Positions 57,612-64,000 of a DNA stretch of 64,000 nucleotides are shown here, piece after piece. Under the pieces are notes generated by a model that did no database searches, was not told where the DNA came from, and saw only the letters and a list, made by a program, of their open reading frames with translations. Numbering within the stretch: the first letter of the stretch is position 1; every line of letters begins with the position of its first letter. A program made the position numbers and the translations under genes. Source of the DNA: Paracoccus cavernae (GTDB taxonomy: Bacteria; Pseudomonadota; Alphaproteobacteria; Rhodobacterales; Rhodobacteraceae); assembly GCA_030410095.1 (NCBI GenBank), contig JAUFRC010000001.1, forward strand, positions 2,678,501 to 2,742,500. The letters run 5' to 3'.

Positions 57612-58571
57612 TCACGGCACCCTTCGACCCGTGAAACTTCCGAAAGCGCGCGGGCCGTCGGGCAGCGGGATCTCTTCGGACATCTCCAAACTTGCCGCGT
57701 CGATAAAGATCAGGTTGTTCGATTCCCAATGCACCACGGCTACCCCTGTGCCGTCGGGCAAGGCGGCAATGCCCTCGGGATAATCGCCGGTCTCCAGCGT
57801 CGCCAGCGGCTTGAGCCCGTCGACCTCGAAGACCGTGACGGTTCCGGCATATTGATTGGTAACAAAGCCGCGTCCGCCGGCAAAAGCGATGCCGTAAGGG
57901 TGGCTGCCGGTCTCGATCCGCCCGATGGTTTCGCCCGCGACAGGATCGATCACCGTGACATCGTCGGATTGGACATTGGTCGTCCAGAGCTTTCCGTCGT
58001 GAAAGAGAACCGCGTAGGGATGGCTTCCGGTTGCGACTTTGTGTCGCAGATGGCCCGTATCGGCCGCGAAAATCGAGACCTGATCGGCATCGCGGTCGGC
58101 GGTGGCGACCAATCCGGCATCGTCGCTGAAGGCGACACCGGCAGGGGCGCGGCCGGTCTCGACGCGCCATAGCACATTCTGATCGCCATCAAGCCGCGTC
58201 AGATGCGCGCCATACCAATCCGTTACGAACAGCCCGCCATGCGGCGCGGCGGCAAGGCCGAAGGCACCCTCGCCAAGATCGCGCACCCACAAAATCTTGC
58301 CGGTCCCGTCAAGCGCGCTGAGCCGCCCGTCCTTGGCCGAGATGACATAGGCGCGCCCTGCTTGCGGATCATAGGCGACGGGAGCAGGGCCGCCGGCAAC
58401 CGGCGTGAGGGCGAGCGTTTCGCCGCTTTGAAGGTCGATCACCGACACCATATCTGCGCTCTGTGATGTAATAAACGCCAGATCTTGTGGTGAGTTGCTC
58501 TCGGCCAAGGCGTCCCCGACCAAGGCCGGGAACAGCCCGATCGCTGCGCAGACAAGCGCAGCACGCATCAT
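57612..58571 (-). CDS. periplasmic YncE-like beta-propeller protein
   Basis: 319 residues with a signal peptide ending near ALA at residue 23. Repeats of about 42 residues show the pattern D-x-V-[ST]-V-I-D and P-x-G-[IV]-A, for example SADMVSVIDLQSGETLALTP, SDDVTVIDPVAGETIGRIET and AGTVTVFEVDGLKPLATLET. Such propellers accompany PQQ dehydrogenase clusters; no enzyme activity is assigned. It overlaps the SRPBCC gene upstream by 4 bases on the minus strand, and it converges on the CXXCW gene with 25 bases between. Frame intact. Confidence 0.82.
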   Translation of the reverse strand: MMRAALVCAAIGLFPALVGDALAESNSPQDLAFITSQSADMVSVIDLQSGETLALTPVAGGPAPVAYDPQAGRAYVISAKDGRLSALDGTGKILWVRDLGEGAFGLAAAPHGGLFVTDWYGAHLTRLDGDQNVLWRVETGRAPAGVAFSDDAGLVATADRDADQVSIFAADTGHLRHKVATGSHPYAVLFHDGKLWTTNVQSDDVTVIDPVAGETIGRIETGSHPYGIAFAGGRGFVTNQYAGTVTVFEVDGLKPLATLETGDYPEGIAALPDGTGVAVVHWESNNLIFIDAASLEMSEEIPLPDGPRAFGSFTGRRVP

Positions 58572-59113
58572 TGCGCGGCGCCGAACTTCTCGGTCAGCGC
58601 ATCGAGACCGGCCTGATAGATCGCCGTCACGCCCGCGATTGCCGCGTCGTCATTGAGGTTCTCTGGCGGCTGGCCGTTCGGATCGCCGCGGTAAAAGCCG
58701 CCCTTCCAGACGACCTTCGCCTTGCCCCCATCGTCCTGCACGCAGAGCGTCGAGCCGTAATTCGTGACCGGCAGAACCGTCAGTTCGACCTGTTCGATGC
58801 GATAGGCGTAGCAGCGTTTCTCGGGCTGCCACTTCGACAGGATCTCGGTGATGGTGGGGTCGCCCTCGGCCTTGAGATGCAGCACACGCTGGGATTTCTC
58901 GGGCTGGTCGACCGAACCGTCTCCGGTGATTTCGGTGCTGGCGACGGCGGGATGCCAGCTCATGTCCTCGAATTTGCCGATCGCGGCCCAGACCTCGTCC
59001 GGCGTCGCGTTCAGCTGGGTTTCCAGCTCGAGTTTGAGCCTTACGGGGCCGTGAGCCAGCGCGCTCGACGCTATGGCTGCGGCCCCAAGGACCGTGAAGG
59101 CAAACAGGCGCAT
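58568..59113 (-). CDS. SRPBCC (START-like) periplasmic protein, MxaD-like
   Basis: 181 residues. The signal peptide is MRLFAFTVLGAAAIASSALA. The mature fold starts LKLELETQLNATPDEVWAAI and GKFEDMSWHPAVASTE, the SRPBCC/polyketide-cyclase pattern, with YAYRIEQVELTVLPVTNYGS and VVWKGGFYRGDP later. MxaD, a periplasmic factor that stimulates methanol dehydrogenase to cytochrome electron flow, has this fold, and the location among xox genes supports a similar role. That is inference. Divergent from the ABC-type binding protein. Frame intact. Confidence 0.78.
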   Translation of the reverse strand: MRLFAFTVLGAAAIASSALAHGPVRLKLELETQLNATPDEVWAAIGKFEDMSWHPAVASTEITGDGSVDQPEKSQRVLHLKAEGDPTITEILSKWQPEKRCYAYRIEQVELTVLPVTNYGSTLCVQDDGGKAKVVWKGGFYRGDPNGQPPENLNDDAAIAGVTAIYQAGLDALTEKFGAAQ

Positions 59114-59431
59114 TCAGTTACTCCTCCCGAATGGGTGATGAATGGATGGTGATCCATCGATCGGAACGGCAAAACCGCCCGCCTCTGCGGGGAATTGGTC
59201 CGAAAGCACAAGGATGGTGTTCCACGGTCGCGCCCGTTGGGCGCTTTCAGATCGCGAATACTCGGTCGGACCATGAACATGGGCGAAACATGCGGCGCGC
59301 GCGCGGACGCGTCCATCATACTTTCATCTCACCAAACGAAAGGCTTAGGGAAATCGCCCCGAGGCGTTCGGGGTTATTGCGGTCTATGCGCAAGGCGATT
59401 CGCCCGCCATGATACCTGCGGGGAGGACAAA
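59114..59431. promoter_or_regulatory. divergent intergenic region in the PQQ cluster
   Basis: 318 bases without a supportable gene between divergent operons. It contains an inverted repeat ATGGAT-GGTG-ATCCAT (59142-59157) near the minus-strand start and a hairpin CCCCGA/TCGGGG (59357-59373) followed by TTATT, 59 bases before the plus-strand start. GGGGAGGA at 59420-59427 is the ribosome site of the next gene. The repeat could be an operator. Confidence 0.4.
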
Positions 59432-60661
59432 ATGAAATCAGGAGTAGCTTTATTTCTTGCCGCTTTGGCAATGGGAACAACGGGATCGGGCATTGCATCG
59501 GCCCAGCAGGCCGCGCCGGCTGCGGGTGCTGCGGCGGCCGCAAAAGAGGTCGCGCTGATCGAGGCTGCGGTGCTGCGCGTCGACCGCGCGGGCCTGCCGC
59601 CGATTTCGCGGCTCGATCTGCCGCCCGCGGATCTCGCCTTTGCCGGTGCCAAGCTCGCGATCGACGACAACGACACCACCGGCCGCTTCATGGGTCAGGA
59701 TTTCAGTGCGCTCGAAGTGGCGGCTACGCCGGAAACAGCGAGCGCCGAGCTGGACAAGATCCTCGCGCAGGGCATCCGCTTTGTCGTGGTTCTGGCCGAT
59801 GATGCGATCACGCTCGCGCTGGCCGATCAAGCGGGCGACCGCGCCCTGATCCTGAACGCCAAGGCGCGCGGCGACAATCTGCGCGGGGCCGATTGCCGCG
59901 CCAATACGATCCATGTCGCGCCGAGCCATGCCATGCTTGCCGATGGTCTCGCGCAGTTCCTCATGTGGAAGAAATGGACCAACTGGCTGCTGATCAAAGG
60001 CAGCCATCCCGAGGACGAGGATCTCGCCGCAGCCTATCGCCGTGCCGCGACCAAATTCGGCGCGAAGATCGTCGAGGAGCGCACCTACGAGGACACCGGC
60101 GGCGCGCGCAGCACCGACAGCGGCCATGTTCAGGTCCAGCAGCAGATGCCGGTCTTCACGCAAAGCGCGCCGGCCTACGACATGATGATCGCCGCCGACG
60201 AGGCCGGAATTTTCGCGGCCTATCTGCCCTATCACACCTGGGACGCGCGGCTTGTCGCCGGCTCTGCGGGGCTGGTGCCGCGCAGCTGGCATGCGGCCTC
60301 TGAGGCTTGGGGCGGGGTGCAGTTCCAGAACCGTTTCGAAAAGCTCGCCAACCGGCCGATGCGAGAGGAGGATTACCAGAGCTGGCTCGCTTTGCGCATG
60401 ATCGGCGAAGCGGCGACCCGTGCGCAGACCGCCGATCCGGTCGCGTTGCAAGAGTTCATGCTTTCCGACCGTTTCGAGATCGCGGGCTTCAAGGGGCAAA
60501 AGCTGACCCTGCGCGATTGGGACCATCAGGTCCGCCAGCCGATCATGCTGACCACCGGCGTTCTCGTCACCTCGGTCAGCCCGCAGGACCAATATCTCCA
60601 TCAAAGCTCGGCGCTTGATACGCTCGGTATCGACCGACCGGAAACAGCCTGTAAATTCTGA
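59432..60661 (+). CDS. PQQ-cluster ABC-type substrate-binding-like protein
   Basis: 409 residues with a signal peptide (MKSGVALFLAALAMGTTGSG, cleavage near ASAQ). It has a periplasmic type I binding-protein fold related to branched-chain amino acid binding proteins but divergent: AKLAIDDNDTTGRFMGQDFS, FVVVLADDAITLALADQAG, WLLIKGSHPEDEDLAAAYRR and HAASEAWGGVQFQNRFEKL. It matches my memory of the TIGR family of ABC binding proteins linked to PQQ-dependent alcohol catabolism. The ligand is unknown. The ATG is chosen for the strong GGGGAGGA 4 bases upstream. Frame intact. Confidence 0.8.
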   Translation: MKSGVALFLAALAMGTTGSGIASAQQAAPAAGAAAAAKEVALIEAAVLRVDRAGLPPISRLDLPPADLAFAGAKLAIDDNDTTGRFMGQDFSALEVAATPETASAELDKILAQGIRFVVVLADDAITLALADQAGDRALILNAKARGDNLRGADCRANTIHVAPSHAMLADGLAQFLMWKKWTNWLLIKGSHPEDEDLAAAYRRAATKFGAKIVEERTYEDTGGARSTDSGHVQVQQQMPVFTQSAPAYDMMIAADEAGIFAAYLPYHTWDARLVAGSAGLVPRSWHAASEAWGGVQFQNRFEKLANRPMREEDYQSWLALRMIGEAATRAQTADPVALQEFMLSDRFEIAGFKGQKLTLRDWDHQVRQPIMLTTGVLVTSVSPQDQYLHQSSALDTLGIDRPETACKF

Positions 60662-60669
60662 GAGGATCC

Positions 60670-61641
60670 ATGAAACTCGCCTTGAAAAGCTCGGTCGCGC
60701 TTCTGCTTTGTCTGGCCGCGACCCCGACCCTCGCCAATCGGGTCTTCGTTTCGAACGAAAAGGGCAATGATGTCACCGTGATCGACAGCACGACGCTGGA
60801 GGTTATCGGCCATTATCCGGTCGGCTCGCGTCCGCGCGGCATCACCATCAGCCCCGACGGCAAGGAATTGTATGTCTGCGCCTCGGATGACGATCTCGTT
60901 CGGGTCTTCAATCCCGAGACGATGGAGGAAATGCATACGCTGCCCTCGGGTCCCGATCCAGAGCTTTTCGTTCTGCATCCCTCGGGCAACCCGCTCTACA
61001 TCGCCAACGAGGACGACAATCTCGTCACCGTGGTCGATGTGAAGACGCATAAGGTTCTGGCCGAGATCCCCGTGGGGGTCGAGCCCGAGGGCATGGGCGT
61101 CAGCCCCGACGGCAAGGTCGTGATCAACACGTCCGAAACGACGAATATGGCGCATTTCATCGATTCCCAGACCTTCGAGATCACGGCCAACGTGCTGGTC
61201 GACAGCCGTCCGCGCTTTGCCGAATTCACCCCCGACGGCAAGCATCTGCTGGTCTCGGCCGAAATCGGCGGCACGATCAGCGTGATTGATCCCGCGACGC
61301 AGGAGATCACCAAGAAGATCACCTTCGAGATCCCCGGCGTTCTGCCGGAAGCGATCCAGCCCGTCGGCGTGCGCGTCTCGCCGGACGGCAAAAAGATCTT
61401 CGTGGCTTTGGGGCCGGCAAACCGCGTGGCGGTGATCGACGGCGAGACGCTCGAGGTCAAAACCTATCTGCTGGTCGGCCAGCGGGTCTGGCAGATGGCG
61501 TTCACGCCGGACGGCAAGTTCCTTTACACCACCAACGGCAACTCCAACGACGTCTCGGTGATCGATGTCGATAAGGAGGAGGTCGTGAAATCGATCCAGG
61601 TCGGCCAACAGCCCTGGGGCGTGGTCGTCGCGCCGAATTAA
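60670..61641 (+). CDS. PQQ-cluster YVTN beta-propeller protein
   Basis: 323 residues. The signal peptide is MKLALKSSVALLLCLAATPT. Seven YVTN-type repeats are visible, for example NRVFVSNEKGNDVTVIDSTT, NPLYIANEDDNLVTVVDVKT and FLYTTNGNSNDVSVIDVDKE, each preceded by a VG-x-x-P-x-G turn. It belongs to the propeller family that co-occurs with PQQ alcohol dehydrogenases and the PedABC-like exporter. It begins 8 bases after the binding-protein stop. Its role is not known. Frame intact. Confidence 0.85.
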   Translation: MKLALKSSVALLLCLAATPTLANRVFVSNEKGNDVTVIDSTTLEVIGHYPVGSRPRGITISPDGKELYVCASDDDLVRVFNPETMEEMHTLPSGPDPELFVLHPSGNPLYIANEDDNLVTVVDVKTHKVLAEIPVGVEPEGMGVSPDGKVVINTSETTNMAHFIDSQTFEITANVLVDSRPRFAEFTPDGKHLLVSAEIGGTISVIDPATQEITKKITFEIPGVLPEAIQPVGVRVSPDGKKIFVALGPANRVAVIDGETLEVKTYLLVGQRVWQMAFTPDGKFLYTTNGNSNDVSVIDVDKEEVVKSIQVGQQPWGVVVAPN

Positions 61642-61695
61642 GCGCGCCCCCACCAAGAGCAAACCAGAACAAACGATAAAATCCGGAGGAAAGAC

Positions 61696-62265
61696 ATGAC
61701 GAAACTGCTGACCTATCTGATGCTGGTTGCGGGCCTTGCGATGCCGGCCGCCGCTCAGGAAGCCGCCCCCGCGCCAAAGCCCGCCGCCGCTGCCGAGGCT
61801 GCCGATCCGGCCGCTGCCGCCGAAGAAGAGGACGATGACGACGAGGAAGAAGAGGCCGCCGCCGCCGCTCCGGCCACCACGCAGGTCGAGCATCACGATT
61901 TCGGTCCGTCGGGGATCATGACGCGTTCGAACCGCGAGGATCTCGCACCCCTGACGCTGGCGTCGGGCAAGCCGGTCGCCGAGGCGGCCTATGACCTGAA
62001 ATCGGGCGGCTACTACCGCATCAAGATGATTTCGGACGGCTCGCAGGAGCTTGCGCTTTCGGGCGGCGATTTCTTCCGCGCGGTCTGGGTCAACGAGGTC
62101 GTCATCAATGATATCGAGATCCGTCCGATGGGCGTCCATTCGATCGAATTCGACGATGCGGGCGAAGCCGAGATGAGCTTCATCGCCGTGGTTCCGGGCA
62201 GCTACTCGCTCTCGATCCCCGGATCGTCGGGCGACAGCCAGAAGGCGGTTTTCAACATCCGCTAA
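61696..62265 (+). CDS. periplasmic protein with acidic low-complexity linker, function unknown
   Basis: 189 residues. The signal peptide is MTKLLTYLMLVAGLAMPAAA. Then come an Ala/Pro stretch, a continuous acidic run AEEEDDDDEEEEAAAA (residues about 41-56), and a compact C-terminal domain of about 125 residues rich in beta-forming segments (GGYYRIKMISDGSQELALSG; FFRAVWVNEVVINDIEIRPM; MSFIAVVPGSYSLSIPG). That domain looks like a cupredoxin or Ig-like sandwich, but lacks an obvious Cys-His copper set. I do not recognise the family. The acidic tract could bind cations such as lanthanides or calcium; this is speculation. GGAGGAAAG precedes the ATG. Frame intact. Confidence 0.8.
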   Translation: MTKLLTYLMLVAGLAMPAAAQEAAPAPKPAAAAEAADPAAAAEEEDDDDEEEEAAAAAPATTQVEHHDFGPSGIMTRSNREDLAPLTLASGKPVAEAAYDLKSGGYYRIKMISDGSQELALSGGDFFRAVWVNEVVINDIEIRPMGVHSIEFDDAGEAEMSFIAVVPGSYSLSIPGSSGDSQKAVFNIR

Positions 62266-62282
62266 GGCCTTGGTCCCGATTT

Positions 62283-62371
62283 GGAAAAGATCGCTTGCGG
62301 TCTTTTCCGCCCCCGCCAGTCTGGGGGAGCGGCCATGACAGACCGCAAGGCGCCGAGCGATCCGGCGCCTT
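62283..62371 (+). terminator. hairpin cluster between the acidic protein and the exporter genes
   Basis: GGAAAAGA (62283-62290) pairs with TCTTTTCC (62301-62308), which itself supplies a T-rich run. CCCCC/GGGGG follows. AAGGCGCCG (62347-62355) then pairs with CGGCGCCTT (62363-62371). The stacked hairpins in a 166-base gap suggest a transcript end or a processing signal before the ABC-2 exporter genes. No gene seen here. Confidence 0.55.
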
Positions 62372-62431
62372 CGACTGCTTCCATAAGGCCTTGTTCCGAA
62401 TGGCCCATCTCCATGAAACGACTGATCCGGC

Positions 62432-63174
62432 ATGACAGACCCCAACGCGCTTTCCATCGAGAATGTCAGCCATAGCTTCGGGAAGGTGCGGGCGCTCGAC
62501 AATGTCTCGCTGACCGTGCCGCGCGGCAGTTTCACCGCGCTTTTGGGGTGAACGGGGCGGGAAAGACCACGCTCTTTTCGCTGGTCACGCGACTTTACAC
62601 CAACAGTTCCGGCGAGATCCGCGTCGCGGGCCATGATGTGCGCCGCGATCCCGCGCAGGCCTTGGCGCGGCTCGGCGTCGTGTTCCAGTCCCGCGCGATG
62701 GATACCGATCTGACCGTGCGCCAGAACCTCGACTATCACGCGAGCCTGCACGGGATCGGACGGCGTGCCGCCCGCGAACGCATCGCCCATGTGCTGGCGC
62801 TGGTCGATCTGTCCGATCGCCGCGACAGCCGCGTTTCGGCGCTGTCGGGCGGGCAAAGCCGCCGCGCCGAGATCGCGCGCGCCCTGATCCACAGCCCCGA
62901 GCTGTTGCTTCTGGACGAGGCGACGGTGGGGCTTGATGTCAAATCGCGCGCCGAGGTGCTGGCGCTGACCCGCCGCCTGATCGCTCAGGAAAACGTCTCG
63001 GCGCTGTGGGCCACGCATATCATGGACGAGATCGAGCCCGCCGACGGGCTGGTCATCCTGCACAAGGGCGAGGTTTTGATGCAGGGCATAGCCTCGGATC
63101 TGGCAACGGACGGGCGCGATATGGCCCGCGCCTTCATCGAATTGACCGGCCAATCCGGAGGGGTCACGCCATGA
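62432..63174 (+). CDS. ABC-2 exporter ATP-binding protein, PQQ/PedA-like (one frame break)
   Basis: About 248 residues. It begins MTDPNALSIENVSHSFGKVR. Walker A is GVNGAGKTTLFSLVTRLY after repair of one missing base at about 62547 (TTTTGGGGTGAACGG). The signature is VSALSGGQSRRAEIARALIH, Walker B is LLLLDEATVGLDVKSRAEVL, and the H loop is WATHIMDEIEPADG. Family members linked to PQQ alcohol catabolism (PedA type) work with an ABC-2 permease, which follows with an ATGA overlap. The exported molecule is unknown. Confidence 0.88.
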
Positions 63175-64000
63175 GCGCCCGCAGTTTTCCGCCCCGCAGC
63201 TGGCTGACCGTCTTTCTTGGCATCGCCCACCGCGAGACCCTGCGCTTCGTCAACCAGCGCGGCCGCTTTCTGGCGGCTCTGGTGCGGCCTCTGGTCTGGC
63301 TCTTCATCTTTGCTGCAGGTTTCCGCGCGGTTCTGGGCCTCTCGATCACGCCGCCCTATCAAACCTATGTGCTCTACGAGGTCTATGTCACGCCCGGCCT
63401 TTGCGGAATGATCCAGCTGTTCAACGGCATGCAAAGCTCGCTCTCTATGGTCTACGACCGCGAGACGGGGGCGATGCGCAACCTGCTGGTCAGCCCCTAT
63501 CCGCGCTGGTTCCTGCTGGCCTCCAAGTTGGTGGCGGGGGTCTTCGTCTCGATCCTGCAGGTCTATGCCTTCCTAGCGATTGCGTATTTCTGGGGGATCA
63601 AGCCGCCGCTTTACGGCTATGTCACAGTGCTGCCCGCGCTCTTTTTGTCGGGGCTGATGCTGGGGGCGATGGGGCTGTTTCTATCCGCGGGAATCCGGCA
63701 GCTCGAGAACTTCGCTGGCGTGATGAACTTCGTGATTTTCCCGATGTTTTTCGCCTCGACGGCGCTTTATCCGCTGTGGAGGATGCGCGAAAGTTCGGTG
63801 CTCTTGTACCAGATCTGCGCCTTCAACCCCTTCAGCCATGCGGTGGAGCTGATCCGCTTCGGGCTTTACGGACAGGTGAATTTCCTGTCCCTTGCAGTGG
63901 TGCTGGGCTGCCTCGCCGTCTTCTTTCTCGGCGCGGTCTGGATGTACGACCCGTCCAAAGGGCTTTGGGCGCGGCGAAAGGGGGAGTATGAACGCATTTC
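63171..64000 (+). CDS. ABC-2 type permease, PedC-like, running off the right edge
   Basis: At least 276 codons from ATG 63171 (MSARSFPPRSWLTVFLGIAH) with no stop before the window ends. Six transmembrane helices are apparent: LVRPLVWLFIFAAGFRAVLG, VAGVFVSILQVYAFLAIAYF, ALFLSGLMLGAMGLFLSAGI, FAGVMNFVIFPMFFAST and others. MVYDRETGAMRNLLVSPYPR is the ABC-2 coupling segment. Near the edge an ATG at 63988 (ATGAACGC) overlaps a TGA in another frame, so with one missing base near 63980 the permease would end at 63991 and a new gene would start. Frame otherwise intact. Confidence 0.85.
   Translation, partial: MSARSFPPRSWLTVFLGIAHRETLRFVNQRGRFLAALVRPLVWLFIFAAGFRAVLGLSITPPYQTYVLYEVYVTPGLCGMIQLFNGMQSSLSMVYDRETGAMRNLLVSPYPRWFLLASKLVAGVFVSILQVYAFLAIAYFWGIKPPLYGYVTVLPALFLSGLMLGAMGLFLSAGIRQLENFAGVMNFVIFPMFFASTALYPLWRMRESSVLLYQICAFNPFSHAVELIRFGLYGQVNFLSLAVVLGCLAVFFLGAVWMYDPSKGLWARRKGEYERI

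Noticed and set aside
60601..63153. Minus-strand open frame of about 850 codons spanning several genes
   Set aside because: It lies opposite three well-supported plus-strand genes with signal peptides and ABC motifs, and its own translation has no family features.

Overview
The window looks like chromosomal DNA of an alphaproteobacterium close to Paracoccus/Rhodobacter (Rhodobacterales). The evidence is high GC, a sqdB-sqdD-sqdC sulfolipid block, an EcfG/NepR/PhyR stress locus, hemJ-rho-mnmE-mnmG-rsmG-parA-parB beside a replication-origin-like region, and a gfa-flhA-fghA-xoxF C1 oxidation cluster. Gene starts and order are read from the sequence; family names come from motif recognition without database searches.

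Layout. 1-4.8 kb (minus): exporter fragment, two small enzymes, a membrane protein and sqdC-sqdD-sqdB. 5.0-8.7 kb (plus): Rrf2 regulator, aroE, coaE, dnaQ, YihY/BrkB protein. 8.7-12.1 kb: general stress response module (sensor kinase, ecfG, nepR, divergent phyR) with a textbook EcfG promoter. 12.3-17.4 kb: FAD oxidoreductase, nagA, thioesterase, nitronate monooxygenase, aldo/keto reductase. 17.4-26.5 kb (minus): one polycistron encoding a selenocysteine-containing respiratory formate dehydrogenase (alpha with in-frame UGA and SECIS-like hairpin, beta, gamma), fdhE, selA, selB and the tRNA-Sec gene. 26.7-29.6 kb: acetyltransferase and a GbcA/GbcB-type Rieske demethylase pair. 29.7-30.2 kb: putative oriC. 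30.2-37.4 kb (plus): hemJ, rho, mnmE, mnmG, rsmG, parA, parB with parS sites. 37.7-42.0 kb: Lrp-type regulator, nagB, MocR regulator, taurine-pyruvate-type aminotransferase. 42.2-49.5 kb: hrcA-grpE, rph-rdgB-ridA-hemW, a YbaN protein and a polar amino acid ABC transporter. 49.6-64 kb: gfa, flhA, a ClpP paralogue, GNAT, fghA, xoxFGJ and a PQQ-linked accessory set ending in an ABC-2 exporter that runs off the window.

The parts fit a one-carbon scheme. Methanol is oxidised by XoxF, and betaine-type N-methyl groups may be removed by GbcAB. The formaldehyde is captured by glutathione (Gfa, FlhA, FghA) and the formate is oxidised at the membrane by the selenoprotein formate dehydrogenase, whose decoding machinery is encoded in the same transcript.

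Quality caveat: about 32 genes, many essential, carry frame breaks that look like single missing bases (about 50 in all), often in short homopolymers. I treat them as consensus errors and give each such gene its full repaired extent, noting where the breaks lie.
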